This document shows positions 31,020 through 40,217 of a DNA stretch of 64,000 nt, piece after piece. The notes beneath the pieces are model-generated. The model saw only the letters and a list, made by a program, of their open reading frames with translations. It was not told the DNA's origin and did not search any database. The position numbers and the translations under genes are program-made. Source of the stretch: Taklimakanibacter lacteus (lineage in GTDB: Bacteria; Pseudomonadota; Alphaproteobacteria; Rhizobiales; Aestuariivirgaceae); NCBI GenBank assembly GCA_003576695.1, contig QOZQ01000002.1:434001-498000 (forward strand), given 5' to 3'. Each line of letters begins with the position of its first letter. Position 1 is the stretch's first letter.

Positions 31020-31768
31020 TGCTCGCCGGCGACGTGACCCTCGCGCACTATCTCCTGGTTGCGGCGGTTGCGTTCCTGGCTGCGATCATTGGCGGTGTGG
31101 CAGGTTATGGCACCGGTCTGCTGCTGCCGCCCATTTTGGTGCCGATCATCGGGCCGCAAGTGGTGGTTCCGGTGATCGCCGTCTCGGCGCTGATGACCAA
31201 TGGCAGCCGGCTTCTTGCTTTCCACGCCTCCTTCGACAAGATACGCGCCATCACCATCACGCTGGCGGCTCTGCCCTTCTGCGCGCTGGGCGCCTGGCTC
31301 TATACGATGCTTTCGAGCGGCCATGTCGCCGTGCTGATTGGTGCGGTGCTTATTCTGCTCGTGCCGGTGCGCCGCATCCTGACCGGCCTTCATGGCCATC
31401 TGCCGCCCAAGGGTGTCGCCGCGGCGGGTGCCGCCTACGGGCTCCTCGTCGGCGGCACCACGGGATCGGGTGTCGTGCTGCTGTCGATCCTGCTCGCCGC
31501 CGGGCTTCAGGGTTCAGCCGTCATCGCCACCGATGCCGGCATCTCGCTCGTCCTTGGCGCCATCAAGACACTGGTCTTCCAGACGGCGGGCGTCCTGCCG
31601 CTTTCCTCATGGATCATGGCCGTGGTGATCGGCATCGCGGCACTGCCCGGCGCCTTCATCGCCAAGCGCCTGGCGCGGCATCTCTCGCTCAAGGCGCACA
31701 CCAACATCCTCGATGCGGTGGTGATCCTGGGCGGCACGCTCCTCATCATTCAGGGGATGCGGCTCTGA
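31016..31768 (+). CDS. TauE/SafE-family membrane protein (putative sulfite or organosulfur exporter)
   Basis: The 250-residue protein is almost entirely hydrophobic, with about eight helices in two pseudo-repeats. TauE/SafE motifs are seen (IIGGVAGYGTGLLLPPILVP in the first half, GLLVGGTTGSGVVLLSILLA in the second). It starts inside the Hsp70-like gene's stop (ATGATGA), so the two are coupled. The substrate cannot be deduced. The transcript ends near the palindromic repeat at 31774. Confidence 0.87.
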   Translation: MMLAGDVTLAHYLLVAAVAFLAAIIGGVAGYGTGLLLPPILVPIIGPQVVVPVIAVSALMTNGSRLLAFHASFDKIRAITITLAALPFCALGAWLYTMLSSGHVAVLIGAVLILLVPVRRILTGLHGHLPPKGVAAAGAAYGLLVGGTTGSGVVLLSILLAAGLQGSAVIATDAGISLVLGAIKTLVFQTAGVLPLSSWIMAVVIGIAALPGAFIAKRLARHLSLKAHTNILDAVVILGGTLLIIQGMRL

Positions 31769-31773
31769 AGCAT

Positions 31774-31817
31774 CGGACCGAAAAGTGCGCAGCGGTTTTC
31801 GGATCACCCGATGCGCA
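31774..31817. repeat. Rhizobiales-type intergenic repeat, copy B
   Basis: CCGAAAA and TTTTCGG arms surround a short GC core (CCGAAAAGTG...CGGTTTTCGG), followed by CCCGATGCGCAA. It matches copies at 18416 and 26255 in order and spacing. It lies between the convergent TauE-family and crotonase genes, where the hairpin could help to end transcription from both sides. Confidence 0.65.
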
Positions 31818-31829
31818 AGAGAAAAAGCC

Positions 31830-32603
31830 TCACTTATGCCTGAAGGCGGGTTTGCGCTTCTCGATGAAGGCCGCCATGCCTTCCTTCTGATCCTCGGTGG
31901 CGAACATCGAATGGAACAGGCGGCGCTCGAAGCGCACGCCCTCGGCAAGCGTCGTCTCGAAGGCGCGATTGACCGCTTCCTTCGCCATCATGGCGATGGG
32001 CTGCGAGAAGGAGGCGATCTTCCTGGCAGCGGCGAGGGCTTCCTCGACGAGCTTGTCGGCCGGCACCACGCGTGAGGCGAGGCCGCAGCGTTCGGCTTCC
32101 GCCGCATCCATCATGCGGGCGGTGAGGATCATGTCCATCGCTTTCGCCTTGCCGACATAGCGGGCGAGGCGCTGGGTGCCGCCGGCACCCGGCATGACGC
32201 CGAGCTGGATTTCCGGCTGGCCGAATTTCGCCGTGTCGGCGGCGATGATGAAGTCGCACATCAGCGCAATCTCGCAGCCGCCGCCCAGCGCGAAGCCAGC
32301 CACCGCGGCGATGACCGGCTTCCTCTGCTGCGCCACGCGGTCCCAGCTCGCGAGGAAATCACCGAGATAGGCCTCCATATAGGATTTGGACGCCATCTCC
32401 TTGATATCGGCGCCGGCGGCAAAGGCTTTCTCGCTGCCGGTGATGACGATGGCGCCGATCTTCGGATCGCCATCGAATGCCGTGAGCGCCTCGCCGAGTT
32501 CACGGATAAGGGCCGCGTTCAGCGCATTGAGCGCTTGCGGCCGGTTGAGCCTGATGAGGCCCACCGCATCATGGGTTTCGACGATGATGTTCTCATAGGT
32601 CAT
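31830..32603 (-). CDS. Enoyl-CoA hydratase (crotonase family)
   Basis: The 257-residue protein matches short-chain enoyl-CoA hydratases, which add water to trans-2-enoyl-CoA in beta-oxidation. The oxyanion-hole motifs are [15 protein letters not shown] and [18 protein letters not shown]. The catalytic glutamates are expected in the CEIAL helix and in [18 protein letters not shown]; both are intact. It stands alone, 42 nt from mutM on the same strand. Confidence 0.94.
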   Translation of the reverse strand: MTYENIIVETHDAVGLIRLNRPQALNALNAALIRELGEALTAFDGDPKIGAIVITGSEKAFAAGADIKEMASKSYMEAYLGDFLASWDRVAQQRKPVIAAVAGFALGGGCEIALMCDFIIAADTAKFGQPEIQLGVMPGAGGTQRLARYVGKAKAMDMILTARMMDAAEAERCGLASRVVPADKLVEEALAAARKIASFSQPIAMMAKEAVNRAFETTLAEGVRFERRLFHSMFATEDQKEGMAAFIEKRKPAFRHK

Positions 32604-32645
32604 GGCGTCTCTCGCTCGCAGCCGGACAGGGAAGCGAGAGATAGG

Positions 32646-33539
32646 CTATTTCTGGCACCGGGGACAATAGAAGGTCGAGCGGCCCGACTGCACGATGCGC
32701 CTGACGGTGCCGCCGCAGCGCTTCTTGCGGCATTTCTCGCCTTCCCGGTCGTAAACGGCGAAGACCTGCTGGAAGGAGCCTTTCTCGCCCTGTGGCTGGA
32801 TGAAGTCCCGCAAGGTCGACCCGCCGGCAGCGATCGCCTCCTTAAGGATGGCGCGGATGTGACGCACCAGATCCTCGAGCCGCGGATCATAGCCCTTCTT
32901 CTTCACCAGGCTTCCGGCGCGCCTTTTGGGCGAAAGCCCTGCGCGGTGCAGCGCCTCGCAGACATAGATATTGCCGAGGCCGGCAATGAGCGTCTGGTCG
33001 AGGAGGGCTGCCTTGAGCGGCGCCTTCTTGCCCCTGAAGGCTTCCGCCAGATAGGGAGCATCGAATTCGTTGCCGAGAGGCTCGACGCCGATCCCGGCAA
33101 GGAGCTTGTGGCCCGCAAGACCCGTCTCGTCGATGAGATCCATGAGGCCGAAGCGCCGGGGATCGGTATAGACGATGCGCAAGCCATCCTCGCGCGTGAA
33201 GACGACATGGTCATGCGGGCCTTGGCCGCCATCAGGCGGCGTACTCTCGTCATAGAACTCACCGAGCGCCTGCATGCGGCCTTTGCCATCGATGATGGTG
33301 AAGCGACCTGACATGCCGAGATGCAGGATCAAAACGTCGCCGCCTTCCAGGTAAGCCAGGATATATTTGGCCCGCCGCATCAGGCGCAGCACCTGGCGTC
33401 CTTCGATGCGCCTGGCGAAATCGGCGGGGAAGGGAAAGCGCAAATTGGCGCGGGCGAGCCGCACCTGCGCGATGCGCTGCCCGGTGAGCACGGTTTCGAG
33501 GCCCCGCATCACGGTTTCGACTTCAGGAAGTTCTGGCAT
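32646..33539 (-). CDS. mutM: Formamidopyrimidine-DNA glycosylase
   Basis: The 297-residue bifunctional glycosylase/AP lyase removes 8-oxoguanine and formamidopyrimidines. The catalytic Pro2 and Glu3 are present ([15 protein letters not shown]). The H2TH region contains [20 protein letters not shown], and the C-terminal zinc finger has its cysteines ([10 protein letters not shown] ... FYCPRCQK). It is divergent from ubiE, the usual alphaproteobacterial neighbour. Confidence 0.97.
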   Translation of the reverse strand: MPELPEVETVMRGLETVLTGQRIAQVRLARANLRFPFPADFARRIEGRQVLRLMRRAKYILAYLEGGDVLILHLGMSGRFTIIDGKGRMQALGEFYDESTPPDGGQGPHDHVVFTREDGLRIVYTDPRRFGLMDLIDETGLAGHKLLAGIGVEPLGNEFDAPYLAEAFRGKKAPLKAALLDQTLIAGLGNIYVCEALHRAGLSPKRRAGSLVKKKGYDPRLEDLVRHIRAILKEAIAAGGSTLRDFIQPQGEKGSFQQVFAVYDREGEKCRKKRCGGTVRRIVQSGRSTFYCPRCQK

Positions 33540-33657
33540 GGGCTGCTGCCGGGTCTGTTGGACGTTAACTCATGGCTTAAATAGGCTTTGTGCCGGATCA
33601 TGTCAGTAGAGCTGTCGCCATGGCATTCGGAACCATCCTGTTCTATGGTCCGCCGCC

Positions 33658-34422
33658 ATGACAGACACCCCCAAGGAAACCGCCCCTTTCGGCTTTCGCG
33701 ATGTCGCGGAAGCGGAGAAACAGGGCCTTGTGAACGAGGTCTTCTCCAAGGTCGCGGAGCGCTATGATCAGATGAACGACCTCATGTCGGCGGGTCTCCA
33801 CCGGCTGTGGAAGGACGATTTCGTCACGCTGCTGTCGCCGCCTAAGGGCCCTCGGGAGTTCAGCGTCATCGATGTCGCGGGCGGCACCGGCGACATCGCA
33901 TTCCGCATCGCCCGGGCCGGAGGCTCCGGCACCCGCATCACCATTGCCGACATCTCGCCGGAAATGGTGGCGGAAGGCGCCAAGCGCGCCGATCAGGAGG
34001 GTTTTTCCGATCAATGCCGCTTTACCGTCGGCAATGCCGAGGCGCTGGCCTTCCCCGACAAGAGCTTCGATGCCTATACGATCGCTTTCGGCATCAGGAA
34101 CGTCACCCATATCGACAAGGCGTTGAAGGAGGCGCACCGGGTGCTGAAGCCGGGCGGCAAGTTCCAGTGCCTCGAATTCTCCCATGTCGATGTGCCGGGC
34201 CTTGCTTCCGTCTATGACGCCTATTCCTTCACCGCCATTCCGGCCATCGGCAAGGTGGTAACGGGCGACGGCGCTCCCTATCGCTATCTGGTCGAGAGCA
34301 TCCGCACTTTCCCGGATCAGGAGAAGTTCGAGACGATGATCCGGGAGGCGGGCTTCAGTCATGAAGGCCACCGGAATCTCTCGGGCGGCATTGTCGCCAT
34401 CCATTGGGGTTGGCGCATCTGA
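33658..34422 (+). CDS. ubiE: Ubiquinone/menaquinone C-methyltransferase
   Basis: The 254-residue SAM-dependent enzyme C-methylates the benzoquinone ring in ubiquinone synthesis. The family start [27 protein letters not shown], the SAM motif [15 protein letters not shown] and the later [25 protein letters not shown] (each shown in part) are clear. Its stop overlaps the ubiB start (TGATG), so ubiE-ubiB are coupled. Confidence 0.97.
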   Translation: MTDTPKETAPFGFRDVAEAEKQGLVNEVFSKVAERYDQMNDLMSAGLHRLWKDDFVTLLSPPKGPREFSVIDVAGGTGDIAFRIARAGGSGTRITIADISPEMVAEGAKRADQEGFSDQCRFTVGNAEALAFPDKSFDAYTIAFGIRNVTHIDKALKEAHRVLKPGGKFQCLEFSHVDVPGLASVYDAYSFTAIPAIGKVVTGDGAPYRYLVESIRTFPDQEKFETMIREAGFSHEGHRNLSGGIVAIHWGWRI

Positions 34423-35984
34423 TGGGGTTTTTCGGTCACGTCTTCCGCCTTGCCCGTGCCGGTTGGGTGCTGGCGCGCCATGACGCCTTTCCTCCGCCCG
34501 AGGACGCAGCTTTGCTGCCCTTGGCCGCGCGTGTGGGCTTGCGCCTGGCGCGGCTTGTCGCCTCGAAATCACATGGTAACGGCAAGTTGAGCGGGGCGCT
34601 TGCCGAACTGGGGCCGAGCTATGTGAAGCTCGGCCAGTTCCTGGCGACGCGGCCCGATATGGTGGGCAGGGCGCGCGCCGCCGAACTGCGCTCGCTGCAG
34701 GATCGCTTGCCGCCCTTCGACATGGAAACGGCGCGCCGGACGATCAGGGCCAATCTCGGCCGCGGCGCGGATGAGATCTTCAGCGAGTTTGGTCCGCCGG
34801 TCGCCGCCGCCTCGATCGCGCAGGTCCACCGCGCCAAAACGCGCGAGGGCCGCGATGTGGCGGTGAAGATCCTGCGCCCCGGCATCGAGCAGCGCTTTGC
34901 CCGCGATCTGTCGGATTTCTTCTTCGCCGCGCGGATGATCGAAAGGATGAGCGCGCCGGCCCGCCGCCTGCGCCCGGTCGATGCCACCGAGACATTGGCG
35001 CAGTCGGTCAGGCTCGAGATGGATCTGCGCATGGAAGCCTCGGCCATGAAGGAGATGGCCGCCAATGTCGAGAATGACCCGGGGTTTCGCGTGCCCAAGG
35101 TCGAGTGGCCCTTGACCGCGAGACAGGTTCTCACCACCGACTGGATCGATGCGACGCCGCTCTCCGACATGGCGGCGCTGAAGGAACGCGGCCTCGATCT
35201 CGACCGTCTCGCCGACACGGTGATCCAGAGCTTCCTGAGACATGCCATTCGCGACGGCTTCTTTCATGCCGACATGCATCAGGGCAATCTCTTCGCCGAT
35301 GCGCAAGGCAATCTCATCGCGGTCGATTTCGGTATCATGGGGAGACTTAACCCGAAGGAGCGCCTGTTCCTCGCCGAGATCCTCCATGGCTTCATCATCC
35401 GCGACTATGCCCGCGTCGCCCAGGTGCATTTCGATGCGGGCTATGTGCCGGCGCATCAGGACCCTGCCGTCTTCGCGCAGGCGCTGCGCGCCATCGGCGA
35501 GCCGATCATGGACCGTCCCGCCCAAGAGATCTCGATGGCGCGGCTCCTCACCCAGCTCTTCGAGGTGACCGGCCAGTTCGACATGGCGACCCAGCCGCAA
35601 TTGCTGCTGCTGCAGAAGACCATGGTGGTGGTCGAAGGTGTGGCCCGCATGCTCAACCCGCATTTCAATATGTGGGTTGCGGCCGAGCCCGTGGTGCGCG
35701 ACTGGATCGAGAAGAAGCTCGGGCCCCTGGGGCAGATCGAAGGGGCGGCGGAAGGTGCAGCCTCGCTCGGCCGCCTCTTTACCACCTTGCCCGAAATGCT
35801 GGGCCAGGCGCAGGCCGCCACCCATATGCTGGCCGACATGGCGAATGCCGGCGGCATCCGCCTCGACAAGGAGACGACCGAGGCGCTCGCCGCCGCCCAG
35901 GCCCGCCATTCGCGCGCGGGCCGCTATGCGCTCATCGCAGGGGCGCTCGCCTTGATTGCCATCGCCTTGAGCCTGATCTTTTGA
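34422..35984 (+). CDS. ubiB: Ubiquinone biosynthesis protein UbiB (ADCK-family atypical kinase)
   Basis: The 520-residue membrane-anchored protein kinase-like ATPase supports ubiquinone synthesis. The KxGQ motif is in SYVKLGQFLATRPDM, the Ala-rich nucleotide loop in VAAASIAQVHRAKT, the catalytic-type residues in FFHADMHQGNLFAD, and the metal site in IAVDFGIMG. Two C-terminal hydrophobic helices end in GRYALIAGALALIAIALSLIF. I start at the ATG that overlaps the ubiE stop. coaBC follows after 36 nt. Confidence 0.96.
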   Translation: MGFFGHVFRLARAGWVLARHDAFPPPEDAALLPLAARVGLRLARLVASKSHGNGKLSGALAELGPSYVKLGQFLATRPDMVGRARAAELRSLQDRLPPFDMETARRTIRANLGRGADEIFSEFGPPVAAASIAQVHRAKTREGRDVAVKILRPGIEQRFARDLSDFFFAARMIERMSAPARRLRPVDATETLAQSVRLEMDLRMEASAMKEMAANVENDPGFRVPKVEWPLTARQVLTTDWIDATPLSDMAALKERGLDLDRLADTVIQSFLRHAIRDGFFHADMHQGNLFADAQGNLIAVDFGIMGRLNPKERLFLAEILHGFIIRDYARVAQVHFDAGYVPAHQDPAVFAQALRAIGEPIMDRPAQEISMARLLTQLFEVTGQFDMATQPQLLLLQKTMVVVEGVARMLNPHFNMWVAAEPVVRDWIEKKLGPLGQIEGAAEGAASLGRLFTTLPEMLGQAQAATHMLADMANAGGIRLDKETTEALAAAQARHSRAGRYALIAGALALIAIALSLIF

Positions 35985-36020
35985 CAAATCCGTTCCGCGC
36001 GCTGATTGGGGTATAGTGAC

Positions 36021-37271
36021 ATGATGACAACACTGTCCGGCAGAAGCGTTCTTCTCATCATCGGGGGCGGCATCGCCGCCTATAAGAGCCTCGAGCTGAT
36101 CAGGCTCTTGAAGCAGCGTCAGGCCAAGGTCACGGCGATCATGACCAAGGCCGCCGAGCAGTTCGTCACCCAGCTGTCGGTGGCGAGCCTGACGGCCGAG
36201 AAGGTCTATACCGATCTCTTCAGCCTGACCGATGAGGTCGAGATGGGCCATATCGAATTGTCGCGCTCGGCCGATCTTCTGGTCGTGGCGCCGGCGAGTG
36301 CCGATCTCATGGCCAAGATGGCGCAGGGCCTCGCCAATGACCTCGCCTCCACCACCTTGCTCGCGACCGACAAGAAGATCCTCATCGCGCCTGCCATGAA
36401 TGTGCGCATGTGGCAGCATAAGGCGACCATGCGCAATCTCAGCGTCCTCAAGGCCGATGGCGTGCGCGTGATCGGTCCCAATGACGGCGAGATGGCCTGC
36501 GGCGAATATGGCCCGGGCCGCATGGCCGAGCCGGTCGAGATCCTGGCGGCGATCGAGGCGCATTTTGCCGGCAGCGCGCTGCCTCTGGCAGGTGGCGCCG
36601 CCACCACCCGTGCGCTCACCGGCCGCAAGGTGCTGATCACCGCCGGGCCGACCCATGAGCCGATCGATCCGGTGCGCTATATCGCCAACCGCTCTTCCGG
36701 CAAGCAGGGCTATGCGCTGGCTGAGGCCGCCGTGGCCTTGGGGGCCGAGACGGTCCTGGTTTCGGGTCCGGTCAATTTGCCCATTCCGCCCGGCGCTCAG
36801 ATGATGCCGGTCGAGACGGCGGCCGAGATGCTTAAAGTCGTCGAGGCCGAGCTTCCCGCCGATATCGCGATCTTCGCTGCGGCCGTGGCCGACTGGCGCG
36901 TGGCGTCCACTGCCGATCAAAAGATCAAGAAGGGCTCGGGCGGCCTGCCCGACCTCAAGCTCGCCGAGAATCCCGATATCCTGAAGACCGTGGCGGGAGC
37001 CGCCAAGGCGAAGCGGCCGAAGCTGGTGGTGGGCTTTGCGGCCGAAACCGAGAATGTCATCGCCAATGCCAAGGCGAAGCTCGCCAAGAAAGGCTGCGAC
37101 CTCATCGTCGCCAATGATGTGAGCGCCGAGAAGGGCGTCATGGGCGGCGACAGGAATACCGTCCATCTCGTCTCCGCATCGGGTGTCGAGAGCTGGCCCG
37201 AGCTCGACAAGAGCGAAGTGGCGCGCCGCCTGATGGAAGACTTCGCCCGCCGGCTCGGAGCAAAATCATGA
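36021..37271 (+). CDS. coaBC: Bifunctional phosphopantothenoylcysteine decarboxylase / phosphopantothenate-cysteine ligase
   Basis: The 416-residue protein carries out two steps of coenzyme A synthesis. The N-terminal flavoprotein (CoaC, to about residue 180) has [19 protein letters not shown], a substrate motif [11 protein letters not shown] and [10 protein letters not shown]. The C-terminal CoaB synthetase begins at [22 protein letters not shown] start at the first of two adjacent ATGs, 36021. The stop overlaps dut by 4 nt (ATGA). Confidence 0.96.
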   Translation: MMTTLSGRSVLLIIGGGIAAYKSLELIRLLKQRQAKVTAIMTKAAEQFVTQLSVASLTAEKVYTDLFSLTDEVEMGHIELSRSADLLVVAPASADLMAKMAQGLANDLASTTLLATDKKILIAPAMNVRMWQHKATMRNLSVLKADGVRVIGPNDGEMACGEYGPGRMAEPVEILAAIEAHFAGSALPLAGGAATTRALTGRKVLITAGPTHEPIDPVRYIANRSSGKQGYALAEAAVALGAETVLVSGPVNLPIPPGAQMMPVETAAEMLKVVEAELPADIAIFAAAVADWRVASTADQKIKKGSGGLPDLKLAENPDILKTVAGAAKAKRPKLVVGFAAETENVIANAKAKLAKKGCDLIVANDVSAEKGVMGGDRNTVHLVSASGVESWPELDKSEVARRLMEDFARRLGAKS

Positions 37272-37708
37272 CCGACGTCGCCATTCTGCGCCTGCCGCAT
37301 GCGGAAGGCCTGGCGCTTCCCGCCTATGAGAGCGAGCATGCCGCCGGCATGGATCTGCGCGCCGCCGAGGACGCGATCCTGCCGCCGGGCGGGCGCGCTT
37401 TGGTGGCGACCGGCTTTGCCATTGCGCTGCCGCACGGTTTCGAGGCGCAGGTGCGCCCGCGCTCAGGGTTAGCCGCCAAGCATGGCGTCACCGTGCTCAA
37501 TGCGCCGGGAACGATCGATGCGGATTACCGTGGCGAGATCAAAGTCATTCTGGTCAATCACGGTGAAGCGGCCTTCGCCATCAAGCGCGGCGACCGCATC
37601 GCCCAGATGATCGTGGCGCCGGTGACGCGGATCAGGCTCAGCGAGCAGGCGAGCCTGTCGGACACCGCGCGGGGCGCAGGCGGCTTCGGCTCGACGGGTC
37701 GAACCTGA
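37268..37708 (+). CDS. dut: Deoxyuridine 5'-triphosphate nucleotidohydrolase
   Basis: The 146-residue homotrimeric dUTPase hydrolyses dUTP to dUMP and keeps uracil out of DNA. Motifs in order: [50 protein letters not shown] and the C-terminal P-loop-like [11 protein letters not shown]. It overlaps coaBC at its start by 4 nt and abuts the moeB start, an order common in alphaproteobacteria. Confidence 0.97.
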   Translation: MTDVAILRLPHAEGLALPAYESEHAAGMDLRAAEDAILPPGGRALVATGFAIALPHGFEAQVRPRSGLAAKHGVTVLNAPGTIDADYRGEIKVILVNHGEAAFAIKRGDRIAQMIVAPVTRIRLSEQASLSDTARGAGGFGSTGRT

Positions 37709-38511
37709 TGAAGCTCTCGAGCGAGGAGCTGGAGCGCTATGCCCGGCATATCGTGCTGCAGGATGTGGGCGGACCCGGCCAGCAGAAGCTGAAACAGGCC
37801 AGGGTCCTGGTCATTGGCGCGGGCGGCCTGGGTGCTCCGGTGCTGCTCTACCTCGCCGCCGCCGGCATCGGCACGCTGGGCGTCGTCGACGATGATGACG
37901 TGTCGCTCTCCAATCTGCAGCGCCAGGTCATTCACGCCTCATCACGCATCGGCAGGCCCAAGACCGACAGCGCCGCCCAGACCCTCAACGATCTCAACCC
38001 GCATGTGAATGTGGTGGGCCACAGGACGCGCATCGACGCATCGAATGCCATCGACCTCATCGGCCAGTATGACATCGTCGCCGACGGCTCGGACAATTTC
38101 GCCACCCGCTTCCTGGTGAGCGATGCCTGCTATCTGGCGAGGAAGACGCTGGTCGCCGCCGCCGTCGGCCAGTTCGACGGCCAGCTCTCGACCTTCAAGC
38201 CGCATCTGAAGGACGCGGACGGCGTGCCTTGGCCCACCTATCGCTGCCTGCATCCCGAAGCGCCGCCGCCGGGCCTGGTGCCTGCCTGCGAGGAGGCGGG
38301 CGTCATGGGCGCGCTCACCGGCATCATCGGCTCCATCCAGGCGATGGAGGTGATGAAGGAGATTTTGGGCATCGGCGACAGCCTGGCCGGCAAGCTCTTC
38401 ATGTATGACGCGCTTTCGGTGCGCGCCTATGTGACGGCGCTGCCGTGGAACCCCGACAATCCGCTCAACGGCCGCAACGCGACGATCAGGGATCTGTCGT
38501 CGCACCGATAG
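37708..38511 (+). CDS. moeB: HesA/MoeB/ThiF-family adenylyltransferase
   Basis: The 267-residue E1-like protein adenylates the C-terminal glycine of a small sulfur-carrier (MoaD or ThiS). The nucleotide site is VLVIGAGGLGAPVLLYLAAAG, with the family DNLSN-type loop as DDVSLSNLQRQVIH and the catalytic-type cysteine in LVPACEEAGVMGALTG. The four zinc-binding cysteines of E. coli MoeB are not all present, as in other short alphaproteobacterial members. It is the last gene of the ubiE-to-moeB series; the gap behind it is filled with palindromes. Confidence 0.9.
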   Translation: MKLSSEELERYARHIVLQDVGGPGQQKLKQARVLVIGAGGLGAPVLLYLAAAGIGTLGVVDDDDVSLSNLQRQVIHASSRIGRPKTDSAAQTLNDLNPHVNVVGHRTRIDASNAIDLIGQYDIVADGSDNFATRFLVSDACYLARKTLVAAAVGQFDGQLSTFKPHLKDADGVPWPTYRCLHPEAPPPGLVPACEEAGVMGALTGIIGSIQAMEVMKEILGIGDSLAGKLFMYDALSVRAYVTALPWNPDNPLNGRNATIRDLSSHR

Positions 38512-38538
38512 GGTGGACAAGTGGCCCCACCCCAAACC

Positions 38539-38637
38539 GTCATCCCGGCGAAAGCCGGGATCCATTGAAGCCTCTGCGGCGAGCAGAGCTCATCGCATTG
38601 CACGAATTTAGGAGATCCCGGCTTTCGCCGGGATGAC
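38539..38637. repeat. REP-like doublet of inverted palindromes
   Basis: Two 24-bp segments (38539-38562 and 38614-38637) are perfect reverse complements with 51 nt between. Each is itself a hairpin: CCCGGC-GAAA-GCCGGG on one strand. This is the arrangement of bacterial interspersed REP doublets. The sequence family (CCCGGCGAAAGCCGGG) is common between genes in alphaproteobacteria. Confidence 0.8.
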
Positions 38638-38680
38638 GATACTGGGGATTGAAAGCGCGGTGACTTACCCCGTGGCTTGC

Positions 38681-38726
38681 CGCGTTTCCCGGCAAAGTGG
38701 AATCACTTTGCCGACAAGGAAACGCG
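38681..38726. repeat. Bulged long hairpin 1 in the moeB-grpE gap
   Basis: Outer arms CGCGTTTCC (38681-38689) and GGAAACGCG (38718-38726) enclose perfect inner arms CGGCAAAGTG (38690-38699) and CACTTTGCCG (38704-38713) with a GAAT loop. A 4-nt bulge (ACAA) lies on one side only. The next hairpin shares the design. Confidence 0.75.
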
Positions 38727-38736
38727 CAAAATCTTT

Positions 38737-38791
38737 GCGAGAGCAAATCCTTATCGCCTAAGTCTTCAACTTAGGCGGGATTTGCTTTCGC
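38737..38791 (-). terminator. Bulged long hairpin 2 across the grpE stop codon
   Basis: Outer 14-nt arms (38737-38750 with 38778-38791, one mismatch) enclose perfect 9-nt inner arms (CGCCTAAGT, 38755-38763, with ACTTAGGCG, 38769-38777) and a one-sided TTAT bulge. It covers the last codons and stop of grpE. It may end or protect the grpE transcript, but has no clean U-tract. Confidence 0.5.
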
Positions 38792-39349
38792 GACGCCCAC
38801 CAGCGCCGGGCGCAGTACCCGCTCGCCGATCTTGAAGCCGGCCTGCATCACCTGCACCACGGTGCCCGGCGGCTGCTCATTGGTCGGCACCTCGAACATC
38901 GCCTGGTGGAAATGCGGGTCGAATTTCTCGCCCATCGGGTCGACGCGCTTGATGTTATGGCGCTCGAACACATTGAGCAATTCGCGCTGGGTCATCTCGA
39001 CGCCGGCGATCAGGTTCTTGACCGGCTCGGTCGCCTCTTTCAGATGGTCGGCCTCGGCGGTGGCGAGGGCGCGATCCATATTGTCGCTGACGCTCATGAT
39101 GTCGCGGGCGAAATTGCTGGCGGCATAAAGCGTCGCCTCAGCCTTCTCGCGCTCGGTGCGCTTGCGCAGATTGTCCATCTCGGCGAGCGTGCGCAGAAGC
39201 TGATCCTTGAGCTTGCCCGCCTCTTCCTTCAGGCTCACGATTTCCGCATCGCGCGGATCGGTTTCGGCAAGGGTAACGGGATCGGCTTCCGGAACTTCCG
39301 GCGCCGCCGTCTCTTCAGCCATGGTTTCTTTACTCGCGTTCTGGGCCAT
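38771..39349 (-). CDS. grpE: Nucleotide exchange factor GrpE
   Basis: The 192-residue cochaperone releases ADP from DnaK. It has an acidic N-terminus, a long coiled-coil region (about 35-85: REIVSLKEEAGKL and LRTLAEMDNLRKRTEREK) and the C-terminal beta domain with GVEMTQRELLNVFERHNIKR and FDPHFHQAMFEVP (positions by collinearity). In relatives it usually follows hrcA directly; here three genes lie between. The stop codon lies in a large hairpin. Confidence 0.96.
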   Translation of the reverse strand: MAQNASKETMAEETAAPEVPEADPVTLAETDPRDAEIVSLKEEAGKLKDQLLRTLAEMDNLRKRTEREKAEATLYAASNFARDIMSVSDNMDRALATAEADHLKEATEPVKNLIAGVEMTQRELLNVFERHNIKRVDPMGEKFDPHFHQAMFEVPTNEQPPGTVVQVMQAGFKIGERVLRPALVGVAKANPA

Positions 39350-39509
39350 AACGATACTGAACTCTCGGTCGGTGCAATGGGGTTTCGGGCCCGGATATCA
39401 GGGTTCGGGGCGGAAAAATCAAGTCTTTCCCGGAAGCGTCAAGGTCAACTGACAGGATCGGACATTTGGCTTCGCGATAGAGGGCAGAATGTCATTTGGG
39501 AGGAAGAAA

Positions 39510-40217
39510 ATGCCCGCCAAACCCCCGCAGATGCGGCTTTATTCGGGACCTTTGAGCATGTTCGGCGCCAAGGCCCAGATCGCCGCCCTGGAGAAGGGCC
39601 TCGCCGTCGAGCTCGTCATGGTGCCCTTCGACATGGCGCGGCTCTATGAGCCGAAGCACCCCGACGTGCTGCGCATCAACCCCAAGAAGCAGGTTCCGGT
39701 CCTTATTCATGGTGAGGTCGAGATCTTCGATTCGAGCCAGATCTTCGAATATTTCGAGGATGTGCAGCCTGAGCCGGCGCTGTGGCCGGGGACGCCCGGG
39801 GCGCGCGCCAAAGCGCGTCTCCTCGAGCTCAAATCGGACGAGGTCTTCTTCCCGCCGGTGATCCGGCTCATGGGCCTCCAGGACAGGCCGGACGATCCTG
39901 CGGCGGTTGCCGCGCGCGAAGCCTGCGCTCTTTACTATGCCGGGATGGAACGCCATCTCGGCGATGTCGATCATCTGGCGGGCCCATATTCCTTCGCCGA
40001 TATCGCCTTCTACATGGCGCAGCTTTTCGCCGCCCGCATGGGCGCGCCGATGACGCAGGCGACACCGAGGCTCATCGAATGGCGGTCGCGTATGACGGCG
40101 AGGCCGGCCGTGCGCGAGGTGGCGGGCGCGATGGCGCGCTTCCTCCTCTCGCATCAGCGGCCCTTGCCGGATTTCATGAAGCCGCTTGCCATGGCGGATG
40201 CGCGAATTCCGCGATGA
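39510..40217 (+). CDS. Glutathione S-transferase family protein
   Basis: The 235-residue protein has an N-terminal thioredoxin-like domain (MRLYSGPLSMFGAKAQIAAL, with NPKKQVPVLIHG carrying the cis-proline and FDSSQIFEYFED the gamma-glutamyl site) and an all-helical C-terminal domain (GPYSFADIAFYMAQLFAARMG). I prefer ATG 39510, preceded by GGGAGGAAGAAA, over ATG 39489. Substrate unknown. Its end overlaps the convergent LysR gene by 44 nt. Confidence 0.87.
   Translation: MPAKPPQMRLYSGPLSMFGAKAQIAALEKGLAVELVMVPFDMARLYEPKHPDVLRINPKKQVPVLIHGEVEIFDSSQIFEYFEDVQPEPALWPGTPGARAKARLLELKSDEVFFPPVIRLMGLQDRPDDPAAVAAREACALYYAGMERHLGDVDHLAGPYSFADIAFYMAQLFAARMGAPMTQATPRLIEWRSRMTARPAVREVAGAMARFLLSHQRPLPDFMKPLAMADARIPR

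Noticed and set aside
38539-38637. CRISPR-like repeats
   Set aside because: There are only two copies, in inverted orientation, with internal hairpins; this is a REP doublet.
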